From: an uncultured Clostridia bacterium
GTDB lineage: Bacteria; Bacillota; Clostridia; TANB77; CAG-508
Reading direction: 5' to 3'
DNA: 64,000 nt
NCBI GenBank assembly: GCA_934162205.1
Contig: CAKPIA010000002.1
Span: 124,001 to 188,000 of the forward strand
This document shows positions 1-7,071 of this stretch, one piece after another. Position 1 is the stretch's first letter. Each line of letters begins with the position of its first letter. The translations under genes were made by a program, and so were the position numbers. The notes under the pieces were generated by a model that was not told the origin of the DNA, ran no database searches, and saw only the letters and a program-made list of their open reading frames with translations.

Positions 1-8
1 CTTGGTTA

Positions 9-37
9 TTTACAAATATATTGAATGAGTATATAAT
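9..37 (+). promoter_or_regulatory. Predicted sigma-A promoter of the copper operon
   Basis: A TTTACA -35 box (9-14) and a perfect TATAAT -10 box (32-37) are separated by 17 bases, 45 bases upstream of copZ. TTTACA at the -35 and TGTAAA at 47-52 bracket the promoter as a loose inverted repeat, which could be a copper-responsive operator. The regulator gene is not in the window, so the operator is speculative. Confidence 0.6.
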
Positions 38-81
38 AAATTAGAATGTAAATAATTAATAAAAAGAAAGAAGGAAAAAAT

Positions 82-285
82 ATGAAAGAAATTATAATAA
101 ATGTTGAAGGTATGGTTTGTGGAGGATGTGAAAATAGAGTAATAAATGCTTTGAAATCTGTAGGTGGAGTTAGTCAAGTTATAGCAGATTACAAAACAGG
201 AATAGTAAAAGTAAGTGCAAAAGATGATATAGAAGAAAATATATTAAAAGATAAAATTGAAGATATTGGTTTTAATGTAAAATAA
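82..285 (+). CDS. copZ: Copper chaperone, HMA domain (CopZ-like)
   Basis: This 67-residue protein is a single heavy-metal-associated (HMA) domain. The metal-binding loop GMVCGGC places Cys13 and Cys16 where CopZ/Atx1 chaperones bind Cu(I). It is the usual length for a free-standing chaperone. It lies 33 bases upstream of a P1B-type copper ATPase whose own N-terminal HMA loop (GMTCSAC) is very similar. The established pairing is a cytosolic chaperone that delivers Cu(I) to the exporter. A good ribosome binding site (AAAGAAGGAA) precedes the ATG. The specific metal is inferred from context, since HMA domains can also carry other soft metals. The preceding base pairs show a strong promoter, so this is probably the first gene of a two-gene operon. 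Confidence 0.9.
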   Translation: MKEIIINVEGMVCGGCENRVINALKSVGGVSQVIADYKTGIVKVSAKDDIEENILKDKIEDIGFNVK

Positions 286-318
286 GATTTAATTTATTAT
301 TAGGAGAATAATTATAAT

Positions 319-2541
319 ATGAAAAAAATTATATTGGCAATAGATGGCATGACTTGTAGTGCTTGTTCTAATGGACTTGAGAAATATTTAAATAAGCAAA
401 ATGGAATTATAGAAGCTCAAGTTAATTTAGTAATGGCAAATGCAACTGTAAATTATGATGAAAACATATTAGACATAAATAAAATAGAAAAATTTGTTAA
501 AGAAGCGGGATTTAAAAGTTTAGGAGAATTTAAACAAATAAAAATAGAAACAAAAAATAAAAAGGAAAAAATTAAATTTATAGTATTTTCTTTTTTAGCA
601 ATTGTATTAATGTATATATCAATGGGGCATATGATAAATTTACCAATAATAGATATATTAAATCCACATTTTAATCCGATTGCCTATACAGTTGTTTTAT
701 TATGCTTAACAATAGCATTTTTAATATATGGATTTGATATTATAAAAAATGGGTATAAGAATTTAATTCATAAAACACCTAATATGGATACATTAGTTTC
801 ATTAGGAGTGTTATGTAGTTTTGTATATAGTTTATATGCAACATATATGATATTTAATGGAAAACATGAATATATCATGAATTTATACTTTGAATCAACA
901 GCAATAATAATTTACTTTATAAAGTTGGGACGTTATATAGATGGAATTAGCAAAGATAAAACAAAAGAAGCAATTAAAAAATTAGTAGAGATAACACCTA
1001 ATAAGGCTGTAATAAAGGTAGATGGACAAGAAAAGGTAGTTACGTTAGATGAAATAAAAAAAGGTATGATAGTAATAGCAAAGCCGGGAGAAAAAATAGC
1101 AGTTGATGGTGAGATTATAAATGGAAAATCACATTTAGATGAATCATTTATAACAGGTGAAAGTAAGCCAGTAAAGAAACAAGAGGGAGAAAAAGTTATT
1201 GCAGGAAGCTTAAATTATGATGGATATTTAGAATATAAAGCAGAAAAAATAGGAAAAGAATCTACAATATCAGAAATAGTTAGATTAGTAATAGAAGCAA
1301 GTAATACTAAAGCTCCAATTGCAAAAATAGCAGATAAAGTTTCAGGATATTTTGTGCCTTTTGTTATAGCAATTGCAATAATTACTTTTTTTGTTTATTT
1401 ATTTTTAGGATATGATTTTTCTGTAGCTTTAGGTACATTTATTACAGTGTTAGTTGTTGCATGTCCATGTAGTTTAGGTTTAGCTACACCACTTGCTATT
1501 GTAGTAAGTGAAGGAATATGTGCAAATAACGGAATATTAGTTAAGAAGAGTGAAATATTAGAAAATGCTCAAAAAGTAAATACAATTGTTTTGGATAAAA
1601 CAGGAACATTAACATATGGTAAACTTAAAGTATCAAAAATTATTAACTTAAGTGGAATAGAAGAAAAAGAATTAATGCAATTAGTATGCAGTTTGGAAAG
1701 TAAATCAACACATCCAATAAGTAAAGCATTTTTGTCTTATATGAAGGATAATAAAATTGAAAAAGTAGATGTTGATGAATTCAATGAAATTACAGGATAT
1801 GGTATAATTGGCAAAATAGATAATAAAAAAATAATATTAGGCAATAAAAAAATATTAGATAAATATAATATTGAAAATAAATTTTTAAAAGAAGAAAATG
1901 AATTAGCAGAAGAAGGAAATAGTATAATATATGTTGTAATTGATAATGAAATAAAGTCAATAATTGGTACAAATGATATTGTAAGAGAAGGAATAGAACA
2001 ATCTATAAAAAGTTTAAATAGATATGGAATAGAAACAATAATGCTTACAGGGGATAATCAAATTACAGCACAGAAAATAGCAGAAAAAGTTGGAATTACA
2101 AAAGTAATATCAAATGTATTGCCAGCTGAAAAAGTAAATGTTATAAAGAACTTAAAAAAAGAAAATAAATATGTTATGATGTGCGGAGATGGAATTAATG
2201 ATAGTCCTGCCTTAGCTGTTGCAGATATTGGTGTAAGTGTAAAAAGTGGCACAGATATAGCAATGGACTCATCTGATGTAATACTAACTCAAAATGATAT
2301 TAGTTCTATTATAAAATTAATAAAAATAAGCAAAAAAACAATAAGAAATATTAAACAAAATTTGTTTTGGGCGTTTTTTTACAACTTATTAATGATTCCT
2401 ATTGCTATGGGAATATTTAGATTTATTGGTATTACAATTAATCCAATGATTGCAAGTGTAGCTATGGTACTTAGCAGTATTACTGTTATTTTAAATGCAT
2501 TAAGATTAAAAAGAATAAAATTAAATAAAAACTCTATGTAA
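319..2541 (+). CDS. copA: Cu(I)-translocating P1B-type ATPase
   Basis: A 740-residue P-type ATPase with the full set of family motifs. It has an N-terminal HMA domain with Cys13/Cys16, the TGES actuator motif (279-282), the CPC metal-transport motif (382-384) in a membrane helix, the DKTGTLT phosphorylation loop with Asp426, the HP motif of the nucleotide-binding domain, and the GDGIND hinge (623-628). CPC with an N-terminal HMA domain is the signature of the P1B-1 Cu(I)/Ag(I) exporters. The protein should pump Cu(I) out of the cytoplasm using ATP. Length is normal for a single-HMA CopA. It follows copZ at 33 bases with its own AGGAGA site, and a strong terminator lies directly after the stop. 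Metal identity is inferred from motifs; function class is very secure. Confidence 0.95.
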   Translation: MKKIILAIDGMTCSACSNGLEKYLNKQNGIIEAQVNLVMANATVNYDENILDINKIEKFVKEAGFKSLGEFKQIKIETKNKKEKIKFIVFSFLAIVLMYISMGHMINLPIIDILNPHFNPIAYTVVLLCLTIAFLIYGFDIIKNGYKNLIHKTPNMDTLVSLGVLCSFVYSLYATYMIFNGKHEYIMNLYFESTAIIIYFIKLGRYIDGISKDKTKEAIKKLVEITPNKAVIKVDGQEKVVTLDEIKKGMIVIAKPGEKIAVDGEIINGKSHLDESFITGESKPVKKQEGEKVIAGSLNYDGYLEYKAEKIGKESTISEIVRLVIEASNTKAPIAKIADKVSGYFVPFVIAIAIITFFVYLFLGYDFSVALGTFITVLVVACPCSLGLATPLAIVVSEGICANNGILVKKSEILENAQKVNTIVLDKTGTLTYGKLKVSKIINLSGIEEKELMQLVCSLESKSTHPISKAFLSYMKDNKIEKVDVDEFNEITGYGIIGKIDNKKIILGNKKILDKYNIENKFLKEENELAEEGNSIIYVVIDNEIKSIIGTNDIVREGIEQSIKSLNRYGIETIMLTGDNQITAQKIAEKVGITKVISNVLPAEKVNVIKNLKKENKYVMMCGDGINDSPALAVADIGVSVKSGTDIAMDSSDVILTQNDISSIIKLIKISKKTIRNIKQNLFWAFFYNLLMIPIAMGIFRFIGITINPMIASVAMVLSSITVILNALRLKRIKLNKNSM

Positions 2542-2559
2542 TTAAAACATAGAGTTTTT
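2527..2559. terminator. Bidirectional terminator between copA and the CapA gene
   Basis: A 13-base-pair perfect stem (2527-2539 with 2547-2559) with a 7-base loop has A-runs on one side and T-runs on the other. It can therefore stop transcription of both convergent genes. It overlaps the last codons of copA. Confidence 0.85.
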
Positions 2560-2575
2560 ATTGTAAGTGTAAATG

Positions 2576-3856
2576 TTATTTAATGGGTTCTCCCATAGTA
2601 TTTTTTATTTTTGTTAATTCTGTTTGTAAAGTGTTATATGTTTTTTGTCCAATTGAAGTATCTTTTTCTGTATCATATTTAGAAATAGAGCTTTCTATAT
2701 CCAAAATTTTATATGCTTTTGTTTTGGCTGTAGATTTATACATATATATAGGTGTATAGTTAACACTATCTATTGAAATTTTTCCATCTTGTGCTTTTTT
2801 AGTTATTTTTAAATCAAGGATTATAGAATTCTTAGTATTTTCTTTAACTTGTCCTGACATAAAATTTCCTAAAGAATATATAACAAATCCATCTTTTGTT
2901 GATCCATCTTCTAATGTAACTGTTCTTTTTTCCATTGGCTGTAGTACATGTGGATGACTTCCAAGAATTATATCAACACCATTTTCAAAAAGAAAATCTG
3001 CTAAAGCTTCTTGTTCTTTATTTTGTTTTGTTTGATATTCAATTCCCCAATGCATGCTTACACATATAATATCAGGATTTTCAGCTTTTGCTAATTCTAA
3101 TTGTTTTTTAATTAATTCTTTGTCTATCAAATTAATACAATAATCTTTTCCAGTAGGAACTTTAATTCCATTTGTTCCATATGTATAACTTAAAAATGCA
3201 ATTTTTACATCTTTCACATTTTTTATTAATATTTTATTTTGGTCCTCTTCAGATTTAAAAGTACCTGTATGAGAAATATCTGCTTTATCTAAATAGTCAA
3301 TTGTACTTTCTATTCCTTTATAACCTTTATCTAAACTGTGATTATTTGCTGTTGTTAAAACATCTAATCCTAAATCTTTTAAATTATCTGCTAAAGATTC
3401 AGGAGTGTTAAATGTAGGATAACTACTATATCCAACTGATTTACCAGCAAAAGTTGTCTCCAAATTTCCTATAGCAATATCAGCAGTTTTAATTTTTGTT
3501 TTAATATCTTTAAAAACATATGAAAAATCATAAGTACCTGTATTAGAATTATATGCATCTGTATATTGTGTATTATGACACATAATATCACCAATTACAC
3601 TCATATTAAAAGTAATATCGCTTTGCTCTTTTTTATTATTAATATTTTGGTTATCTAAAACTGTAGTACCTTCTTCGGAAACAGGAATACTTACATTATT
3701 AGAATTGTTTTTTATTAAATTTATAATTGTTTTCGAATTATAAATTAAAATACATAAAATTATAATTAAAAGTAATATAAATACTGATTTTTTAAATTTT
3801 TCTGAATCTTTTATAACTATTCTCTTTTTACGAGTATTTCTTGCCAATAAAAACAT
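2576..3856 (-). CDS. CapA-family (PGA_cap) membrane-anchored metallophosphoesterase
   Basis: Up to 426 residues. A basic N-terminus and one membrane helix (about residues 26-46) precede an Asn/Ser-rich linker and a CapA/PgsA domain. Family motifs are readable: GDIMCHN, GNLETT, NNHSLDKG, MHWG, GSHPHVLQP and YSLGNFM. The conserved Asp, Asn and His residues match calcineurin-like metal ligands. CapA proteins are linked to poly-gamma-glutamate capsule synthesis, but many clostridial members stand alone with unknown substrate. No pgsB/pgsC neighbours are seen, so a capsule role is not supported here. The first ATG directly abuts the AAAGGAG site, so the in-frame TTG three codons later (3847) is an equally good start. 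The active domain should face outside the membrane. Confidence 0.85.
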   Translation of the reverse strand: MFLLARNTRKKRIVIKDSEKFKKSVFILLLIIILCILIYNSKTIINLIKNNSNNVSIPVSEEGTTVLDNQNINNKKEQSDITFNMSVIGDIMCHNTQYTDAYNSNTGTYDFSYVFKDIKTKIKTADIAIGNLETTFAGKSVGYSSYPTFNTPESLADNLKDLGLDVLTTANNHSLDKGYKGIESTIDYLDKADISHTGTFKSEEDQNKILIKNVKDVKIAFLSYTYGTNGIKVPTGKDYCINLIDKELIKKQLELAKAENPDIICVSMHWGIEYQTKQNKEQEALADFLFENGVDIILGSHPHVLQPMEKRTVTLEDGSTKDGFVIYSLGNFMSGQVKENTKNSIILDLKITKKAQDGKISIDSVNYTPIYMYKSTAKTKAYKILDIESSISKYDTEKDTSIGQKTYNTLQTELTKIKNTMGEPIK

Positions 3857-4004
3857 CTCCTTTTACTTTATAAATTAAAATTATCATAAAAATAACTTTT
3901 TTTCAATATAATGTATAAATTTATTATAAAAAGAAAAAATAATAAATATAAATAAGTTTTTAAAATTAAATATAAATATAGAACTTAGTAATATGGAGGT
4001 GAAT

Positions 4005-4196
4005 ATGATGAAAGTTATTGATAAAATAGCATTAGTTTTAATCATAATAGGTGCAATAAACTGGGGACTTATAGGATTTTTTCAATTCAATCTAGTTGAT
4101 ACTATTTTTGGACAAATGAGTGTATTATCAAGAATTATATATGCTTTAGTAGGTATATCTGGATTATGGGGAATAAAATTACTTTTTGATGATTAA
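4005..4196 (+). CDS. Small DUF378-family membrane protein
   Basis: A 63-residue protein with two hydrophobic helices around a short turn and the typical DUF378 opening (KVIDKIALVLIIIGAINWG). The family is widespread in Firmicutes and has no established function. An in-frame ATG at 3993 overlaps the ribosome binding site (GGAGGT, 3995-4000), so translation must begin at 4005 or 4008. A bidirectional terminator follows after 26 bases. The gene stands alone between a convergent-side phosphoesterase and an ABC-F gene. Family assignment is confident; the role is unknown. Confidence 0.8.
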   Translation: MMKVIDKIALVLIIIGAINWGLIGFFQFNLVDTIFGQMSVLSRIIYALVGISGLWGIKLLFDD

Positions 4197-4222
4197 TTGA
4201 AATATTTTATATAATATAAAAA

Positions 4223-4246
4223 AACGGGAATTATTCCCGTTTTTTC
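4223..4246. terminator. Bidirectional terminator
   Basis: An 8-base-pair stem (AACGGGAA with TTCCCGTT) has T-runs on the + side and, read on the other strand, a T-run as well. It ends the DUF378 gene. It would also end the short minus-strand transcript proposed at 4409-4329. Confidence 0.8.
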
Positions 4247-4328
4247 GTTGTAGCTTCACTATTTGGAAGAACTCTTCAATTGGAGTTTTTTTCAATTGAT
4301 TTAGAAGTTTTTTAGTATTTAATGATTT

Positions 4329-4370
4329 TCATCTTCCATGATGCTTTTTTTTATAATTTTTTCTAGGCAT
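4329..4370 (-). CDS. Possible 13-residue basic peptide, or a small RNA
   Basis: A very short reading frame, MPRKNYKKKHHGR, is preceded on the minus strand by an AAAGGAG site five bases from its ATG. Upstream lies a well-formed promoter at 4409-4437, and downstream is the terminator at 4246-4223. These parts together make a transcript of roughly 170-180 bases. I do not recognise the peptide. The high Lys/Arg/His content could reflect an RNA-binding or toxin-like peptide, or the frame may be incidental within a small RNA. The 4199-4499 interval holds nothing else that I can see. Confidence 0.35.
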   Translation of the reverse strand: MPRKNYKKKHHGR

Positions 4371-4408
4371 AGCTACTCCTTTCTGTAATGAACAATAAAG
4401 TTATAAAT

Positions 4409-4437
4409 ATTATATCAAAATTATATAAATAAGGCAA
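4409..4437 (-). promoter_or_regulatory. Predicted promoter of the minus-strand short transcript
   Basis: On the minus strand TTGCCT (4437-4432), 17 bases, and a perfect TATAAT (4414-4409) are seen. It is back to back with the promoter of the ABC-F gene. Confidence 0.5.
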
Positions 4438-4442
4438 ACCAC

Positions 4443-4471
4443 TTGAAAATAAAGCCAATATAATGTATAAT
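4443..4471 (+). promoter_or_regulatory. Predicted promoter of the ABC-F gene
   Basis: TTGAAA (4443-4448), 17 bases, TATAAT (4466-4471), 28 bases before the start codon. The short leader leaves no room for an attenuator of the kind found before inducible ABC-F resistance genes. Confidence 0.7.
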
Positions 4472-4499
4472 TTACAAATGTAGTAAGGAGGAGAGAAAT

Positions 4500-6083
4500 A
4501 TGTTATCTGCAAATGGAGTAACAATTAGATTTGGAAAAAGAGTTTTATTTGAAGATGTAAATATAAAGTTTGGAAAAGGAAATTGTTATGGTATTATTGG
4601 AGCAAATGGTGCTGGAAAAACAACTTTTTTAAAAGTTTTATCAGGAGAGATAGAACCAAACAAAGGTGATGTAACATTAGATAAAGGTGAGAGAATATCA
4701 GTCTTAAAACAAGACCACTTTGCATATGAGGATTATAGTGTTTTAGATACTGTAATGATGGGAAATAAAGAATTATATGACATTATGAAACAAAAAGATG
4801 CCATATATGCAAAACCAGATTTTTCAGAAGAAGATGGAATGATTGCAGCTAAATTAGAAGAAAGATTTGCAGAATTAGATGGTTGGAATGCAGAATCGGA
4901 TGCAGCAATGCTTTTAAATGATTTAGGAATATCTCCAGAAAATCACTACAAAATGATGAAGGAAATAGAAGCTAGAGAAAAAGTTAAGGTTTTATTAGCA
5001 CAAAGTTTATTTGGAAATCCAGATGTATTATTATTAGATGAACCTACAAATGACTTGGACTTAAAGAGTATAAACTGGCTTCAAGAATTTTTAATTAATT
5101 TTGAAAATACAGTAATTGTAATATCACATGATAGATATTTTTTAAATAAAGTTTGTACACATATTGCTGATGTTGATTTTGGGAAAATTAAAGTATATCC
5201 AGGAAATTATGATTTCTGGTATGAATCAAGTCAATTAGCTTTAAAACAAATGAAAGAACAAAATAAGAAAAAAGAAGAAAAAATAAAGGAATTACAAGAC
5301 TTTATTGCAAGATTTAGTGCAAATGCATCAAAGTCAAAACAAGCAACGTCAAGAAAGAAAACGTTAGAAAAAATTGAATTAGATGAGATTAAACCATCAA
5401 ACAGAAAATATCCATATGTAGATTTCAAACCAGATAGAGAGCCTGGAAAGGAAATCTTACAAGTTAAAAATATTTCAAAAACAATTGATGGAGAAAAGAT
5501 TTTAGATAATATTAGTTTTACAGTTAAACAAGATGATAAAATAGCGTTTTTAGCAGATAATGAAAATGCTAAAACAATATTATTCCAAATTATTGCTGGT
5601 GAATTAGAGCCTGATGAGGGAGAATTAGTTTGGGGAACAACAATAACAAGTAGTTATTTCCCAAAGGATAATAATTATTTATTTAATACAGATGAAAATT
5701 TAACAGATTGGCTAAGAAAATATTCAAAAGATCCAGATGAAACTTATGTAAGAGGATTTTTGGGAAGAATGCTATTTTCTGGTGATGAAGCATTAAAAAA
5801 AGTTAATGTTTTATCAGGAGGAGAAAAAGTAAGATGTGTTCTTTCTAAGATGATGTTATCTGGTGCGAATTTTTTAATTTTTGATGAACCTACAAACCAT
5901 TTGGATATGGAAAGTATAACATCTGTTAATGATGGTATGGCTAAATTTAAGGGAAATATTTTATTTACTTCACATGATCACCAATTAACACAAACTGTAG
6001 CAAATAGAATAATTGATATAAAAGAAGATGGTAAAGTAATTGATAGAGAAATTAGTTATAATGAATATTTAGGAATTGAATAA
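4500..6083 (+). CDS. ABC-F family ATPase (YkpA/YbiT subgroup)
   Basis: A 527-residue soluble protein with two ABC ATPase domains and no membrane segments. Domain 1 has Walker A GANGAGKT (34-41) and Walker B LLLDEPTNDLD. Domain 2 has the signature LSGGEK and Walker B FDEPTNHLD. The charged inter-domain linker (about 240-310, Lys/Glu-rich coiled coil) is the P-site tRNA interaction motif of ABC-F proteins. The first signature (AREKVKVLLAQ) is degenerate as in B. subtilis YkpA and E. coli YbiT, and the opening FEDVNIKFGKGNCYGIIGANG matches that subgroup. The second-domain Walker A is also degenerate (LADNENAKTI). ABC-F proteins act on the ribosome; this subgroup is considered housekeeping rather than antibiotic resistance. 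It is monocistronic, with its own promoter and terminator. Confidence 0.9.
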   Translation: MLSANGVTIRFGKRVLFEDVNIKFGKGNCYGIIGANGAGKTTFLKVLSGEIEPNKGDVTLDKGERISVLKQDHFAYEDYSVLDTVMMGNKELYDIMKQKDAIYAKPDFSEEDGMIAAKLEERFAELDGWNAESDAAMLLNDLGISPENHYKMMKEIEAREKVKVLLAQSLFGNPDVLLLDEPTNDLDLKSINWLQEFLINFENTVIVISHDRYFLNKVCTHIADVDFGKIKVYPGNYDFWYESSQLALKQMKEQNKKKEEKIKELQDFIARFSANASKSKQATSRKKTLEKIELDEIKPSNRKYPYVDFKPDREPGKEILQVKNISKTIDGEKILDNISFTVKQDDKIAFLADNENAKTILFQIIAGELEPDEGELVWGTTITSSYFPKDNNYLFNTDENLTDWLRKYSKDPDETYVRGFLGRMLFSGDEALKKVNVLSGGEKVRCVLSKMMLSGANFLIFDEPTNHLDMESITSVNDGMAKFKGNILFTSHDHQLTQTVANRIIDIKEDGKVIDREISYNEYLGIE

Positions 6084-6094
6084 AAAAGTATTGA

Positions 6095-6150
6095 AATATA
6101 TAGAACGGTATGTTATTATATTAACACTATTTGTTCTATATATTTTTTTT
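6095..6150 (+). terminator. Terminator after the ABC-F gene
   Basis: A 12-base-pair perfect stem (6095-6106 with 6133-6144) with a long 26-base loop is followed by T residues. The long loop is unusual but the stem is exact. Confidence 0.6.
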
Positions 6151-6258
6151 AATGGAACAAATTAAATTATTTATTTCCTTTTTTTGATTCAATTTATTTT
6201 TTTCTTGATTTGATTCAAAATTTTATCAAAGTATTTTTTAAAAAAGGAGGTGGTATGG

Positions 6259-6561
6259 ATGGAAGAAAAAATTCTTACTATATTATTAGATATACAAAAA
6301 GATGTTAAAGAACTAAAAGAAAGAGTAACTAGCTTAGAAGAAAAGGTCGATAGACTAGAAAAGAGAATTGATAGCCTAGAAAAGAGAATGGATAGACTAG
6401 AAAAGAGAATGGATAGCCTAGAAAAGAGAATGGATAGACTAGAAAAGAGAATGGATAGGCTAGAGGGAAGAGTAGAATGTCTAGAAGGACAAAGACATAT
6501 TGATAGTATTAATATTGCAAAAATATTAGAATATCAAATACAAATGGTTAAACATTATTAA
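6259..6561 (+). CDS. Heptad-repeat coiled-coil protein of unknown function
   Basis: A 100-residue protein starts at the ATG at 6259, seven bases after an AAAGGAGGT site. An in-frame GTG at 6250 lies inside that site and is not the start. Residues about 20-80 are eight near-identical heptads of the form MDRLEKR/MDSLEKR, with Leu and Met/Val/Ile at the a and d positions. The chain should form a long parallel coiled coil. A short amphipathic N-terminus (MEEKILTILLDIQKDVKEL) and a non-repeat tail (about 81-100) flank it. No catalytic motif is present. Proteins of this kind are common in clostridia and have no established role. The repeat is so regular at DNA level that its length probably varies between strains. 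Confidence 0.7.
   Translation: MEEKILTILLDIQKDVKELKERVTSLEEKVDRLEKRIDSLEKRMDRLEKRMDSLEKRMDRLEKRMDRLEGRVECLEGQRHIDSINIAKILEYQIQMVKHY
6337..6480 (+). repeat. Tandem 21-bp repeats inside the coiled-coil gene
   Basis: Successive 21-base units of the form GAAAAGAGAATGGATAGRCT, some copies identical apart from one or two bases, encode the heptads. Alternate DRL/DSL units give a 42-base super-repeat. The near identity of the central copies indicates recent expansion. Confidence 0.8.
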
Positions 6562-6572
6562 TTCACATTATG

Positions 6573-6601
6573 TTTACAAAAATGTAAAAATATGGTATAA
6601 T
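6573..6601 (+). promoter_or_regulatory. Predicted promoter of the 69-residue gene
   Basis: TTTACA (6573-6578), 17 bases, TATAAT (6596-6601), 59 bases before the start codon. Confidence 0.65.
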
Positions 6602-6660
6602 ATAATTGTTAAGAAAGATTCTAATACTAAAAAAAGATGAAAAAAGCAGGAGGAAACAAT

Positions 6661-6870
6661 ATGATAATAACAATTGAAAACAAAATTTATCAATACGAAA
6701 TTATTAAAAACGAATCTTGTAAAACATTTATTTATTATCTTATGCAAGAAATTGTTGAGATGATAAATAAATTAAGGAGCAGACAATTGTTTTATTGTCT
6801 GACACCACATGAAAGAAATGTGGCAGAGGAAATAGAAGAAAAATATAGAAAAGAAAATAAAATTTTTTAG
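6661..6870 (+). CDS. Small hypothetical protein (69 residues)
   Basis: Translation most likely begins at the ATG at 6661, which follows an AGGAGGAAAC site. An in-frame ATG at 6637 lies upstream of that site and is poorly placed. The protein is soluble, mixed in charge, and predicted largely helical after an opening beta segment (MIITIENKIYQYEII). Two cysteines are far apart and there is no obvious metal site. I do not recognise the family. It has its own promoter and terminator, so it is a genuine single-gene unit between the coiled-coil gene and tex. No function is proposed. Confidence 0.6.
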   Translation: MIITIENKIYQYEIIKNESCKTFIYYLMQEIVEMINKLRSRQLFYCLTPHERNVAEEIEEKYRKENKIF

Positions 6871-6888
6871 TATTAGAAGTATATTAAA

Positions 6889-6917
6889 GGGAGTTACAAA
6901 TGTAGCTCCTTATTTTT
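6889..6917 (+). terminator. Terminator
   Basis: An 8-base-pair stem, GGAGTTAC with GTAGCTCC (one G-T pair), is followed by TTATTTTTT. Confidence 0.7.
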
Positions 6918-7010
6918 TAAGATTTAGGAAATTGTTATAATATTATAACTTTTTGTTATATAAATAATTTTGTTAAGTGCTATTCATGTCCAAAATTCAT
7001 TAAATATTTC

Positions 7011-7037
7011 TTGACTTTAAAGTTTTTTTGATATAAT
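7011..7037 (+). promoter_or_regulatory. Probable promoter of tex
   Basis: TTGACT (7011-7016) is followed by TATAAT at 7032-7037 with a short 15-base spacer. An alternative -10 two bases later (TAATAA) gives a spacer of 17. The start codon is 35 bases downstream. Confidence 0.5.
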
Positions 7038-7071
7038 AATAAAATATACTAAAATAAAGAAAGGAAAAAAC

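Noticed and set aside
2576..3856. Capsule operon
   Set aside because: The CapA-like protein has no pgsB, pgsC or glycosyltransferase neighbours. A stand-alone phosphoesterase is the safer reading.
4500..6083. Antibiotic-resistance ABC-F (ribosome protection)
   Set aside because: Motifs and linker match the housekeeping YkpA/YbiT subgroup. There is no attenuator leader of the kind that precedes inducible resistance genes.
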